This document shows positions 43,254-57,700 of a stretch of DNA of 64,000 nt, piece after piece. Each line of letters opens with the position of its first letter. The stretch's first letter is position 1. Position numbers and translations under genes: made by a program. The notes under the pieces are model-generated. The model made no database searches. It saw only the letters and a list, made by a program, of their open reading frames with translations, and was not told where the DNA came from. The DNA comes from Helicoverpa zea (taxonomy: Eukaryota > Arthropoda > Insecta > Lepidoptera > Noctuidae), in contig NC_061455.1 in NCBI RefSeq assembly GCF_022581195.2, positions 4,026,120 to 4,090,119 on the forward strand, read 5' to 3'.

Positions 43254-45291
43254 GGTAGATACGTAAAAGAGCAAAACATATTCGAAGTCAACAAGGAATA
43301 CAAGATCACAATCAACAGAATCGTCTATCGTAGGCAATAAAATATGCATTTCAGTAAGCCTGAGTTAACATTTGGCATTTAACTATAATTCAGGTGTGAA
43401 ATGGCCGTCGATTGCTCAAATTGCGATTCGACAACTAAAAATGGTTCGGTTATCGTTAAAGGTAAACGGTTTTTATTTTGGAGCTAAATAAGAAAGTAAA
43501 CTTGTATTCCTTTTAAAATCGAACATCAGTAAAACAAAGGTGCAATTACAATTGAGATCTAGTCGACTACAATGCTATACAACGTTAGGTATGATAAGTA
43601 ACACCGCGATAACATCAGACCTCGTCTTCATACCACTTTCCTGACCACACAATAGCCAACCAACCAAATCAATTGAGGATATAGGCACTACACTAACTGG
43701 CTACAGGAAGTTTATACATGGAATGGATTAATATAGGTACTAATAGTATGTATAAATTGGAGAAAATCTAGGAACAGTCAAATGCGCCCATACTGTGTAG
43801 ACTCCAATTTGATGAGAATTGAACCACTTCATTGTGAAGGAACATTTTATCTTAGGAAGAATTTTATGTTACCGAAAATTACGTATTTAAATCGGTTTTT
43901 ATGTTTGGAAAAATAATTTTTATTATCATTTGCCTCCTTCATTCTACAAATAGTTTTTTTTTAGATTGTTAAGGACGCCTTTTGAGTTAACCACTTGACC
44001 TAGTGAAACATTTAACTATTCAAATGCAATTGTATGAAATATCGGAATTATCAGTTTACTTTACAATTGTTTATTTGAAATTCGAAGACAGAAATAGTTA
44101 ATTCTTAATTTATGTATAAGTTCTAGTTATGTGTCGAAAAGAAGGTTATGATCAAAGAATTCATATTAAATATAAATAATTATGTGAGATCCTTTCAACA
44201 GAACGTATCTTATGACTTGTTAGTTGATTGTAATTTTTTCGTCAGTGATTTTGATTTTATTCTGCGTTCTCTTATCAAATGTTTTTGCTCATACTTATCC
44301 AGGTCACTGTTCAATCAGTTTTGCATCTGTTCTATAATTTATATAAAACAAATTTGTTGGAAGTGTCCCACATAAACAATAGTTATTCCTACATTAAGCT
44401 CACTATATCTAAACAACATTCGATTAGATACTGGCAGGTAGAAGCTCCTACGAACTAGTTAGGTACACACTCCGTGCTAGGGTACTACAGACAGTACCGA
44501 TAATACTCCTAAACTCATCGATATAAAAAATACTTTTATACACAAACTTACTCTATGACTAGGATCCAGAGACTAGGTTCCATAGACTAGATTCAAATGA
44601 CTAGAATCACTCATCCTCCGTTAGGTTTTCCTTACTTCCTAAATTAAAAATAAATAAAGCGACGTTATCGGATTCTATTTAACAATATTATCTTAAGCTA
44701 GTTATCACCTATTTACAAGATTTTAATATGAGCAGCTAGCAGATCTAAAACATTTTAAAGCTAACAAATCAATTTTATGCATGAAACTGTTACGAAACCA
44801 TTGTTTGTATTCTAGAAAGATTTGAAGAAAAGGAGTTTGACTTTGCCTTTCATAATAGGAGATGACAAATATGTATTGTTAACATTTAATCACACAAAAT
44901 AACTACGGGCTTTGTATTTAACATATAATCATTATTATTCACATCCATTTGTATATCTACAAGGCTTCAACTCGGACAGGCAAGGTCAATTTTTCCAACA
45001 AAATATTCCGATAACAATCAATCATGTGAGTTCTGAAAAAGCAATATTATTGTTTCGTTGTACTGACATTAACATGCTGTAACTTACATAAAATTTTTCA
45101 TTAATTATTGCATTTCATAAAAATAGTAAGGCGTGCTAATGTTTTGCGAGACTCCACAGACTTCATCCGTTTGCCATTTTATTTTGCAAATTAAAATATT
45201 TGTAATTTTGACCTTATTTTGCACTCAAACTCGTTTACTGCGAACTGTGTTGAAATATTACTGCCAAATGAAAAATAAACGATAAAACCAC

Positions 45292-45297
45292 TTTATT
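45292..45297 (-). terminator. Possible poly(A) signal of the zinc-finger gene
   Basis: AATAAA on the minus strand, about 165 bp after the stop codon at 45461. Position only; no transcript evidence. Confidence 0.3.
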
Positions 45298-45460
45298 CCG
45301 AACCTTATCAATACTGGTCTCAATGTCTTAACGTTGTACCCCACTTGGAAACCAATGTCTCGCAATTAGCGTCTCAGAACTTCAACATGATAGTGTCGTC
45401 TTGGAAGACGCCCTTATTACATGCATCAGAGTGAAATGCGTTGAGGGGCGTTGGCGGGGC

Positions 45461-46621
45461 TCAGGTACACAGCCCAGAATTGTCTACTAATGAACGGGCT
45501 AACACGTCAGCCGCCGCGATATCGCTCACTTTGCCCTCGAAGTGCCCTCTCACATGGAACATGAACTCCGCTTTGCCAGCGAACTCCTGCCTGCACATAA
45601 GACACAAATGGTGCGCATGTGTGTGTTGTCTCTCTGGAGCGTAGTGTGTGTGACCATGTGTGAAGTACGCCCCTCCTCCTCCCCCGCCTCCCCCTTCGTT
45701 GACCACGGTGGCAGTGGACACGGATGCCGTTGCAATCCCGTGTCCGTTCAAAATCTGCTGATTCTGATTGTGATGATGAAGAAGTTGTAGTTTCTCCTGG
45801 TTTGATAAGTGTACCTTTTCCTGTTGCTGGAAAAGAAAATTCCATCAATAAACCTATCCAAACAATGGTCCTTCTTAAGGGGTCTCAAACATTTTCTGAT
45901 TAAGGATTGTTACCTGATGTTGCGTGGCTTGCTGCATTTTATCCTGTAGCAGTTTAGTATCAGGTAGATGTGATTTGGCGTGGGCGCTCCACTCGTCCCT
46001 AGTTGCGAACAATCTGCCACACAGTTCGCAGGACCAGGAGACCACCATGCCAGCAGTCGCCGCTGCCACGGCCGCGCTTGCTGCACTAGTGTGCACCAGG
46101 TTTGTATTCTGAAATATTTATAGGCATCTTGGTATATTCAGTCTTTGGCTGTTTTTTGTGGGCTTAGTATTATTTTTTGTGAATTAAGTTGAATGCCACA
46201 TTTATATTCAGTAATAATACGACTATTAGGTTATATTTATGTGAGACATAATTTTTATTGTTTTCTACTTATCTAATTTGAACAAAACTACAGCAAAAGA
46301 TGGATGAAATAAGGAAATGAAACACAGTTAATTTGCATGAAGGTATACACATAGATGAAGAAACAGAAAATTCAGTAAAAGAAACAACAACATAGAATGT
46401 ATTTGAATCATCGATGAGTTTGATTTTGCTAATAATAACAATACCAAGTAATAAAATAATATTGAAAGAAGTTTGAACTCATGCTGTCACATCGAGAACA
46501 CCTACGATCCATGCTTTGAATTTTCATTGAATTTACCGTAAAGTTGTGTCCAGGTACCTGGCACACCTGGATCGGCTGTTGGTGTGAATGTTGTTGTTGT
46601 TGCTGCTGCTGTTGTTGCTGT

Positions 46622-46656
<35 letters not shown>

Positions 46657-48658
46657 CTGTTGCTGAGCAGCGGCAGCAGCTGCCGCTATTTCTGCCTGAC
46701 TTGGTTTTGTGTCCTCTTGCTTAGTTAGCTGTGGCTTCACATCATCTAGCTTTAACGCTGCAGAAATTCAAGATTATTAGAAAAAATAGTCAAAGGGTAC
46801 ATGTTGTTGTAAGAATAAAAAAATCTAAACTATCTAGTAAAGCTTCTTTTATTACAATCAAGCAAAACGAAATCATTCTCAAACGGTTGAAATTATAACT
46901 TAATCCGTTAAGACTGGCAAATCAAGGAACAATAATTACAAACATTGATATAATCCATAAAACTAGTCCAAAATATTGATCTAGCTCTACACAGAAATGC
47001 TTCACTACCGTTCGAGACCTCACAACGGTAGTGATAGGATTGGTATCAAAGGCATCTATCATCACCATTACGAAGCATACTCACGTGGTATTGTGATGGT
47101 TCTTTTACCTAAAGGCGCTATGTTCGATGGCGTTATGTGTTTCAGTTTGTTCATATGTAGCACTAGTTTATCTCGGCGGGCGAACGCTTTGTTACATACT
47201 TCGCAAACGTACGGCTTTTCTCCTGTAGGAATATAAAAGACTTATTTGGAAACCTTCATGGCCGGTATGTTTGAAGCAGGGAACCGAAAACCATTTATTT
47301 TAAGAAAAGCAACATAATGATGAAATGGTCTGATTCAAATCATATAATAGGGAAAGAGAATGATGAGACTGAGTGAGTACAAACTCGTATAGATACTCTG
47401 ACATGACCATATCAATAGGAAAGCAAAGTACACCAATATACGTAACAAAAGACCAGTGACCGATTTGAATCCAGTAGCAATTTTATCGTGTAGATACCAA
47501 CTCACCTGTATGTATTCGCATGTGAATCGTCAGCTTATCTTTACGAGCTAAGCCTTTGCCGCAGACCGTGCACTCAAACGCTTTACTTCCTGAAATTGAC
47601 AGAGAATATTTTTTAAAAGATAGGACATAGCATGATGATGATAACACTCGACCATTGGCCCAACTCGCACGGCTTCATTGCATGATGGATTTGGAGGCTT
47701 TTCGAATGATGATACTAAAGCTAATCTAAGCTCTTAATAAATGTGAAACCAAGGATACAAGCTAATAGCTTAAAAAAAGTACCTTCACTTGTTGAGCTAG
47801 TAGGTTTAATGGCTGGATGTTTTCTAACAGTAGTTGTTTGTAACGCTTTTAATCTAGTCCCCGGGTGCATCGATCCTCCCTCTGCGTACGGTTCCGTGAA
47901 AGGAATCAAGTTTGGCCTCGGTATGTTGTGCGTCACTTCTGGCGACCTGGCGAAATCAAACGAACTGTTTTATAAAAAAAACATAATAACCCTTTCTTCA
48001 AACTGCCTCGGGCAGAAAGAATAATAGGGATATTATATTTTTGGGAGTTCAAATAAGGCGAATATGCACAAACAATGAAATGACAACACAAAAAGCTTTA
48101 AAAATCAGAAGCTTTGAAATTATCAAAAGCAATGATATGATTTGAGTGAAAATGAGCAGCTGCAAACAATTTGAATGACTCACCAATTGCCAAGACTTTG
48201 TAGAACTCGAACGCCTCCTTCAAATCCCATGCCCACATCATCAGGTACGGTAAACGTGCTGTCTGGACCACCGGTGCTGGAGCTGACTTGCGGTACTTTT
48301 ATAGGAGAATTGATGGTAGCATAGTGATGCTGAGTCGAGCTAACTGTGGGTGGCGATGGATGACCTTGATGAGCGTTGCCGTTCTGAGTTTGTTGCGGGA
48401 ATATTATCTGACTCGACTTCTGAAAAGAATGGAGTCAGGTTACAGTAATGCATTTGTCAAACACCGTAAATGTCAAAATATCACATAGTGAAGAAGCATA
48501 CCTGCATTTCTTGATGATGTCTCGCGTTATTGTTATTATTATTTTGTTGCTGTTGTTGATGCTGCTGTTGTTGTTGCTGCTGCTGCTGTTGTTGTTGCTG
48601 CTGTTGTTGCTGTTGTTGTTGTTGCTGCTGTTGTTGCTGCTGTTGCTGCTGTTGCTGC

Positions 48659-48750
<92 letters not shown>

Positions 48751-51700
48751 TTGTTGCTGCTGTTGTTGTTGTTGTTGCTGCTGTTCACGGCGTGCAGCGG
48801 CTGCTGCTTGTGCCATATGTTGTTGGACGGCAACGTGCGCTTCTAGGTATGCTGTTTTTTGAGCTTCTGTCATTTTGTCCATGTTAACCGTCCCATCCTG
48901 TGAACAGAGGGAAATGTTTTTCAACTGCACGAATGTACAAACTGACTGATTACTTCGTAGCTAGTTGTTTTTATAAAAAAATCTACCATTTTAATATTCC
49001 TTAAAAAAATGCATTATGCAAGATGCATGAGCGACAATATCGCGAGCCTCCGGGAAAGCACAAAAAATAATCAATTCCTGGCGTCTAGTCGGAATTACAC
49101 CGCCTTCATTGAGTGTCTTTGATGCGGCTGGAGGGCCGAGGGAGGGTCGCGTTAGGGTGGCCTCCCCCGCCAGTGCATTCACCCCGCAGAAAGTGAGAAC
49201 GGCCCCCTAAAGTACCCCGACTTTCATTCCGTAACACGATGTTTGAACACCCTATGCTTAATTGCCTAAATTCGGCACGCGTGCAGTTCAACGACCTCGA
49301 CAGTAACCAAGATGGGGAAAGGAACCTGTGACGTATCAGATTTGCTGGGTTCAATAAACTATTCAAGGTATTAGGAGTATTAGGCAATGATTGCATGGAG
49401 GTGGTGATTGTAATTCCAAAGTCACACATTTAGGGTGACCATAACGTCACATGACAAGTAATGATGTTACTAGGCACAGAAGTATTAAATAGGTGTTCTG
49501 TGTGATTTCGTAGTTCATTGAATTTAACATTTTTTTGTCAAACAAATCCAATAAACCAAACGAATTCATCATCATACCCACATTATAACACAATGTTTAA
49601 CGGATCTTATAGCATTCTGTACCATTAGACCATTCAGAGTCTGTGGCAAAGTTTACTTGTTTCATTTCGAAATGTATTGTAATTTGCTATGTAATCGTAC
49701 CTAATTTGGTATGCAAAAACTGTCATAAACAAAGATATGACTTGATTATTATCGATTAGTTTCATGTTATCAAGTAGGGAAGGATTAGTCGGCGTTGGTA
49801 TCTCATGGATCCTGTTGATAACGTACACACAAATATTTCCGAGAATAATTGGAAAATGTTGAGTTTATTAAGTTTGCCCATCTTCAGAATAAGGGTACTT
49901 GGAGTCTGAGCGAGTCTTTGATCGCAGTCAGTCAAGATCTATTTAATTATGTATACCTATACCTATACCCATATACCTCTTTCGTGTCTGTTGCATAAAC
50001 AAATGAACGAGAGGTTCGTTGTTTGTTATTGATAAAATGTTGATCTAAAGGAAATGTTTTTACATAAGTGCTTAGTCACTTTAGCTACTCGCTTTCTCGT
50101 TTTAAGTACAAGGCCGCCTGATTCCTATTTAAATGAAAGGAAACTAACCGATACTGTTATACGGCATAATATTCTTATACTCATATTGCATAGCTATTCA
50201 GCATTTGCTATTGTTTGAATGTTGTATGACGTCCCCTTAAGGTGAGGGAGGAAACTGCCATAGGGTCCGAAGCCTCGGGGGGCCTTATCACTAATGCACT
50301 GATTAAAAACAAACTTACGTAAACGGAGGGCTTGCATATGGGGTCTGTGAGATAGGGTAAAAATGTTCCGAAGAGAAACTGATATGAAGTGACGAGATGT
50401 CAAGAAAATTATGCAAATGTAGACTACATTTTAGCTAGGGGTGGTGTTACTATTCGAGTAAAAATTTGCCAAAATTGTAAATGAGAGGAAAGATTATTCT
50501 TGTAGAAACTAAGAAAATATATTTCGACACTTAATATATAAATTCATCAGCATTTCAACCAAAGGATATCCACTGCTGATCATATGGTCCCAATTGATTT
50601 CCATTGATATATACTTTTTTGCAAGCTATTAATCTAGTTCATCAGTAGAATTCTACTAATGAACTAACTTGAATAAAAAACGAGTTAAAAGTTCCAAATA
50701 AACGACAACATGAGAATTAAAATGTACAAAAAATATAGATAAGTATAAAAATCTTACTCCAAGATCCCATAGTTGATTGTAGTAGGAACTCAAACGCATC
50801 CTACATCAATAACACTAAAAAACCACTATACAATTTCCAAAAATATCCATCGGTTACGAAGAAACATGACTTTGAACGGAACGAAAGTACTAGGCGCGCA
50901 TACTTTAAGAAGAGGTCGTGGAAAGCCAAGGGCGGCGGAGCGCGTAGGGCGGATCCGAGGCGGGTGCCCTCCGCCGTCACTATGCACTAAGTGGTAAGTG
51001 CAAGTTAACCGCTGGCGAGCCTGCAAGTCGCATCGATCGCATACACTTTCTTTCCGACGTACCTGGGTAAGGAACAAGGGTACCGTCTGGCCCATTATGC
51101 ATAATGGCTTTTTTGGATATGGATAGACGAAAAGCTTTGTAATGAAACTGTCTGCGGTTTAATTTCTGCTAAAAGCGGCTTATCTGTGTATGTAGTATAT
51201 AAACTGAAAGATTATCATAATGAATGTTGAAAAGGATTGAATTTGTGCATATAAATAAACTAGAGATTATCTAAAAGATTATTTTAATTTTAGTAACAAC
51301 TTAGGCGAATAACATTGGTACTTAATTGGGTACCAACTTGTGTTTTCAAGTTCTCTAAAAAAAGGCCTTTTAGTTTTTTTAACGTTCATGGGTTTCTAAT
51401 ATAGGTACATAGTTTCTGAACACAAGAAAGTAATTAAACTTGCTAAAGAATACATATAATTTATTTCTTTCAAGTAAATCCTAGACAATATGGTTATACC
51501 TAGTGTTTCAGCTAGATCGGACCAAAATAAATTATATTATTAAACAATTCATGGTAAAAAATACTACCTTACAATCTATACTAATATTATAAAGAGGAAA
51601 ACTTTGTTTGTTGGTTGTAATGGATAAACTCAAAAACTACTGGACCGATTTTTAATATTCTTTCAACATTAGAAAGTTATATTATCTGCGAGTAACATAG

Positions 51701-54700
51701 GCTATATTTTATCCCGGTGCGGGCAGTAGCTCCCACGGGACGCGGGTGAAACCGCGGGAAAACGGCTAGTATAGTATAAAAAGAACATATTGGAAGGTAA
51801 TGTTGAGTACAATTTAATCTACTAAGTACGTCATAGAAACGTCCTTTACCCAAACAAAGAAAACAACATGTTTGTTTAATTCAAAACATTGATCGTGTCG
51901 AATAACTTATCCGACATTATAGCTCACTTCAGGGTCGTAACTTTTAATACTTTACGTTGTAAACCTGAAATTTCTGTTTTATCGTTGTTTTCATAGCGAA
52001 ATTGCGTGTTTTGTGGTACATCTAGAGAAGACGGATGATAGAAACTAAATTGAATAGGTTCACATATTTTAAAGTAAACGCTTTCGGCAGATATGTCACT
52101 CAAAACTGAAAATAGCCTTAATCCTTACACCTTCTGCAAATCTATTCATCATCCTCCGAGCCTTTTCCCAAACTATGTTGGGGTCGGCTTCCAGTCTAAC
52201 CGGATTCAGCTGAGTACCAGTGCTTTACAAGAAGCGACTGCCTATCTGACCTCCTCAACCCAGTTACCCTGGCAACCCGATACCCCTTGGTTAGACTGGT
52301 GTCAGACTTACTGGCTTCTGACTACCCGTAACGACTGCCAAGGATGTTCAATGACAGCCGGGACCTACAGTTTAACGTGCCATCCGAAACACAGTCATTG
52401 GTGTCTAAGATATACTTAGAAAGTACATACAAACTTAGAAAAGTTGCATTGGTACTTGCCTGACCTGGAATCGAACCCGCGCCCTCATACTCGAGAGGTT
52501 GGTTCTTTGCCCACTAGGCCACCACGACTTTTTAAATCTATTATGCATAGATATTTTCTCGTAAATGACGGCGTAGGCTGATGTAGGCGTTTTTCGAAAT
52601 GTATGTTTTGACTCATATTTTTCAGTATATCGTATTTTCAGTGGAAGCTAAGAGCAATGAACTACTAATTCTTTAACTGCCCAATAGAACAATTCTCTCG
52701 AACAAAAACGATTACTAATGCATTCATAAATTGTACGTCATATTCATATCTTTGAACATAATTTATTACTAATGCACTTTAAAAGATTGTTTTATGACAC
52801 CAAATATCCTTCGTCCTAATCCTGAACATCGATATAGGTAATAATTAAACACGTACTTATGTACTATACGATAGCGTTATCTAATCACTATAAGGATGAC
52901 ACCTTTTGGAAAAACACTACAGGAATTACAGGTATTCCTGGATTGCGTAGTTTGGATTCTGCTTTGGTTATTTAGAACATGTTTATAACGCTGTGTTCAA
53001 ATCAAACTGACTGTCAGCCGAATGTGAGCGAGTGTTACGTAGTTTATTGTATTTCCATAAATATTTACTGTTTCGTATACATCTAACAGACGATATGCTA
53101 TGCGTAATAATATGCATAGAGGCTGATAGTCAGTTTGTTTGAACGCAGCCTAAGTCACTTAGTAGTGGTAGTTTGTTTCATGTACGTAAGTACACTGTAA
53201 GTAAGTTGTCTTAGTTTACTTTTTAAACATAGGCACTACTACAAGTTGCCTCTGTCTGAATTTCAGTTTCAAAAAGTCTCCCTCGATTTTTGAATGTCTA
53301 CATTTTATGTTGACTAGGAACTTGTACGAAATGAAAAAATCACACTTGGATACATAATCTAGCTGAATTTAGAACGATTCCTGAAATGTATGTTTAGGTT
53401 AAATCGCTCGTCGCACGAAATCGTAGCGGACTGCCAAGGTTTTGGCATGGCGTGAACATTGTTGTACATATTTGTGCCTAGTAAATACTTCGGCTATTTT
53501 AAGTTTAGTGGCAAGTTAAGTGTTTATGTATGCAATCAAGCATGGCTATTTACTACACGTGAAAACAATTGCCTGATCATTATTTATTTTATTTTACGTA
53601 AGATGACACTTAATTTATACCTACTTCTTTCAAGAGCCAAAACTTTCCCCCTTCGTTGAATTGACAGAAACAGTTATAAAAATACTGGAAATCCGTATCC
53701 ATCAAAAATCATGGCGTGTGGAAGTAATGTAGATGTAACCGGAAATTAATAGGAACCATTATTCACGGAAGTTTAAAAATAATGCGGTAATATAGCCCTC
53801 TTTCAAAAACTTTCCCTTGACTTAGATTGTTAAAACGATAAGTCAGTCGCGATTGTAACAATACGCTCCAAAGGACCCCTAATTTATATGAACCTTCCAA
53901 AATTTATAGTTTCGTTTCAGCAAAGTTTAAACTTTAGTGTCGTAATAAAGTTGCGTATTTAGATAATCTGTATGAAGTGTATGAAAGCCATGTGATGTGA
54001 CGAGGGGAAGGCTTCAACCGTTTCAGTGCAAGTGGTGTTCAGGGTAGGTCGTGCGGTCCCCCGCGGGGCGGAGGGAGGCCGTAGTAGGAATATCCTTCAC
54101 CTCCCGCGCTAGGTCAGGGTTAACGGTACCCCCGAGCTCGGGTGACGGAGCCACCTTCGACCTTGGATGGGATGCGTGCGTTAATGCACTTTGTATAAAT
54201 ATAGAGCATAGTGCCCCCGCTCGCTGGATATAGAACAGATTTTGCTCAAAGCAAGATTGAAACAAAGTTAGCGGTTGTAGCCACCAAGAAGAACTCCTTA
54301 CTAGTTTATCGACCTTTAGTTTACATAGTATTCTTCATCGCCTTGAGTTTACATATCACTTATTATTCAAATAGTCTCCGGTCTCAAGGGTCCAATCTAT
54401 AATCTGCCGCAAGCAGACTTTCAAGTAAGTAAATTACAGGGAGTGTCATAAAAACAAAACGTCCATGGACATGCGTAGCCAATTCCCGCGTCGCCAACAG
54501 ACGTATTGCGCAGCCGACATCGCGAACAACCTTATAACTATCGCATTAGAGCAGATAATTCATTAACTATACTGGCTACGTGGAAATCAAATATATGCGT
54601 TCAGTAATAGTTCACAGAACGTCTTTATTAAGGTTCAAATTTGGAATACGAACAGCGTTTCCTTCAGTGGATTCTGTCAAGGGACTTTTGTCGTTAGCGT

Positions 54701-57700
54701 GAGCGGATAAGGTTGAGATTTGCGTGAGGAGCCGGCCCGGGTGGTGGGTGGAAGTGGGTCGATACGAGCCGGGCGTCGGGCGCGCCGATCGATAGTGGAG
54801 AGGGGCGCTACCCCGGCGGCCGTGCATCGCCTGCCGCGTGCCTACACACTCGACAACAATACATTTCATATCTAAGTGCCTTACTTTGTCAGCACATAAT
54901 GGGGGAACATCTTGTGAAATCTGAGCTCACATAGCCAACCTGAGAGGAAGAAGTGACGGAATATGTTCACATTTATTCATTTGTTACCTCACTGTATCAA
55001 GGACATTGGACAATGGCGCTTCCGTTATCTGTGGAGCTATTTTCAGTGCGTTGTCAGAGCGACGTCCAAGAATAGTTTAGGGAAAAGCCTTACTTGTAGG
55101 TACGCCACTAAAATTATGAATGATTTCTTTTTTGTGTTTGAATAAATTCAATCCTTCACATAAATGATGATGACGAAATAAATTGTCAATATTTTCTTAC
55201 TATCCATCAAGAAATCGATCGATGACTGACCATTGACCAACGAGACATATTGCTACAGACAGCCACAGTTTCGTTGCATGACAATACGCACGGAGTTCGT
55301 CATGACGTTAAAATATGCATGCAATCATCATGTTGTTTCCCCAAGGGCTGGGGTCAAGCAGAATTCGAAATTACATTTCGTACTGTTTAATGTCTGCTAC
55401 TGCTCAAGCCTATATTTATGGTAATACTGATCATAAATCATTTAAATATATGAATAATTGTTTGATTTATTGCCTACTCTATAAAAAGAAGTAAAAAAAA
55501 TATAGTTATAACAGTAATTTTGAGTAGAGAGAGCCATAGCAAAATAGGTGGAGATTGTGATGGATAGGTAAAACAGTTTCTACAGGACATAAGTCTATTT
55601 AATCAACCTTTATTTTAATGTAATGGTAACTACATTACATACATGCAAGCAGCTGGAAGATAGGAAATTAATTGACTTCAAATAATTTGGCCACGGCATA
55701 AAGGGACATTTTCGTGGGAACAATGACATATTTTTGTTATCTCATCTTACCCCTTTCTCTTGCCCACATAATATTTATGTAGGTTCTATTGATTAATTTT
55801 TATCTTTAGATTGTTTGTTGCCAACGTTCGAATTGTTTAATTTTTTATTTGGTTACCTACTTTAAAAGCTTATATTCGGAAGTTACGTGTTCCATACGTA
55901 TTTACTTATTTTTAGAAGATTGATTGAAAAAGTACGTATGTCAGTATTTCTTATTAAGTTACACATACAAATAAGTAGTGAGTTAAACATACAGTTATAA
56001 TAAGTTCGCGTGCTTATTTCTCGAGTCCAAACGTTCGTCGGTAAGTTTCTTGAACAATCATGTAGTTTGTGCGCGTATTGCAGACTTATCGATTCTACAA
56101 ATTGTTTCTGATAAGTTCACTAACATTTTGCATTCAACTGTATGGCATGTATTTAGACTGAAACTTTTTCATCGTCGCGTACTACATATTTCAAGAAAGA
56201 AAGAGAACTGAAAACGATTTCCATACGTTTTAATTACAAATTAATTATGACACAAAATTAAAAGCTGAACTTTTAACGAGAGAGATCATACAGTAGAGTG
56301 AATAAAGTATTGGATAAATTCACGTAAGTATAAATTAAACTTTACTGGATTTTCAATCTAGCCAATATACCCCAGGCTATGTAAAGTCTGGGCCCTTGGA
56401 TGTCTACTACAGAATCAATGTACAAAAAGGCTACCAATTTATTGTATTCAAATAAACGTAAAAAGAAAAGAGTTTTACTGAAATCGTGAAAGTAAATGGC
56501 ATTATTTATTCTCACGCCAGTTGACAGGCTTTTGGTGGATCGTCCTTGGGAGTCCTGATATAGGCTGACCTTTACGCGCCAAAATAAACCTTGATGTTGA
56601 TGTACGCTTTTCATTGGTTATTAATAAACCAGCCGTTTTGGGACAGAGCGAGTTGGATTGCGTGGGTTTTTAAGTTTTGGATAAACAGGGATTTTGTAGC
56701 CAGTTTTTTTCATGCATGTTCAAGTGCGAGCTACCCAATATTTTCATATTGAAAAACTACGCTCTATAGGTACATATCGCTAGTCTTACTTCCCAAACCT
56801 TTTCACTAACCAAAGAATAGGGATAACGAAACCAATATAACAAATTTTATTTACAACACACAGACAATACCTATTTTCAAAGATAAATTTTCCTCCCATT
56901 AAGTTAAACTGTAGATAGAAACTTAAACACAAAATCGGCGATAAAACTGCGAGAGCCAGACAGCACCGGTTAAAATACGAGTGGTACGTGGTCTGCCTCA
57001 GATAAAGCATATGATGGATGCTGCAGGGACGCAAATAAAAACGACTTTATTTTTCATGGCTTTCGGCAATTATATACATAGTCGGTGAGTTTCTTGGCAA
57101 TTATGTATGCTGTAAACCGTTTTATTTTTAGTTTTAAAATTACACTACATCATATCATTTGGAGAAAAACGATTGATTTTAAGTGGCTAGAAGGAGACTC
57201 GGAAAAGAGAGACGGTCAATTTAGTGTATACCTACAATTTTAACCATAATGGTTATGAAAAATGAGAAGGAAAATAAATGATTGCAAAGAAAGACACATT
57301 GCAGTGACTTCGTTTTAGGGAGTTCTATTATCCATTGTATATTCTTAAAGACAAGTACATATTTAAGAAATAGCAAGCTACCATAAAAAAAGTAAAAATA
57401 GATCTAGAAAGGAATATTATTTTTGAAAAAATAGGCATTACTTTTTGCCTTTTGCCCACGGTACGTTTTACCACAAACCACCAACACATACATAGATATG
57501 TAGCATCCCCACAGATTCATGGAAAGAGGAAGAGGTTTGCTATCAGCGGGTTCAAGGGCGTTGCATACTGCGCTCAGCGGTCTTGCCTCACCAGGTCTGT
57601 CTCGCCGTGGGGGGAAATGCTGCACTAGCAATTATCATAGTATTTGTAGGGGGTATCTAACGTGGTTTATTTATAGAATAACGTGGTTGTTTTTTTGATT

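Larger units (their letters stand above)
41877..45460. other. Intergenic, no gene recognised
   Basis: AT-rich. A nested palindrome lies at 43103-43253 (separate entry). The open frames at 42771-43007 and 44148-44375 have no motif, splice context or coding-like composition. The right end is the 3' flank of the zinc-finger gene, with a possible poly(A) signal at 45292-45297. Confidence 0.5.

Noticed and set aside
47085..48300. Naming the zinc-finger gene as combgap or another known fly gene
   Set aside because: The TGEKP-linked fingers looked familiar, but the ZAD plus polyglutamine layout did not match a gene I can name with confidence.
48435..48846. Poly-Leu (plus) and poly-Asn/Ser (minus) frames
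   Set aside because: Alternative frames of the CAG/CAA tract; the glutamine frame is the one that splices in phase with the zinc-finger gene.
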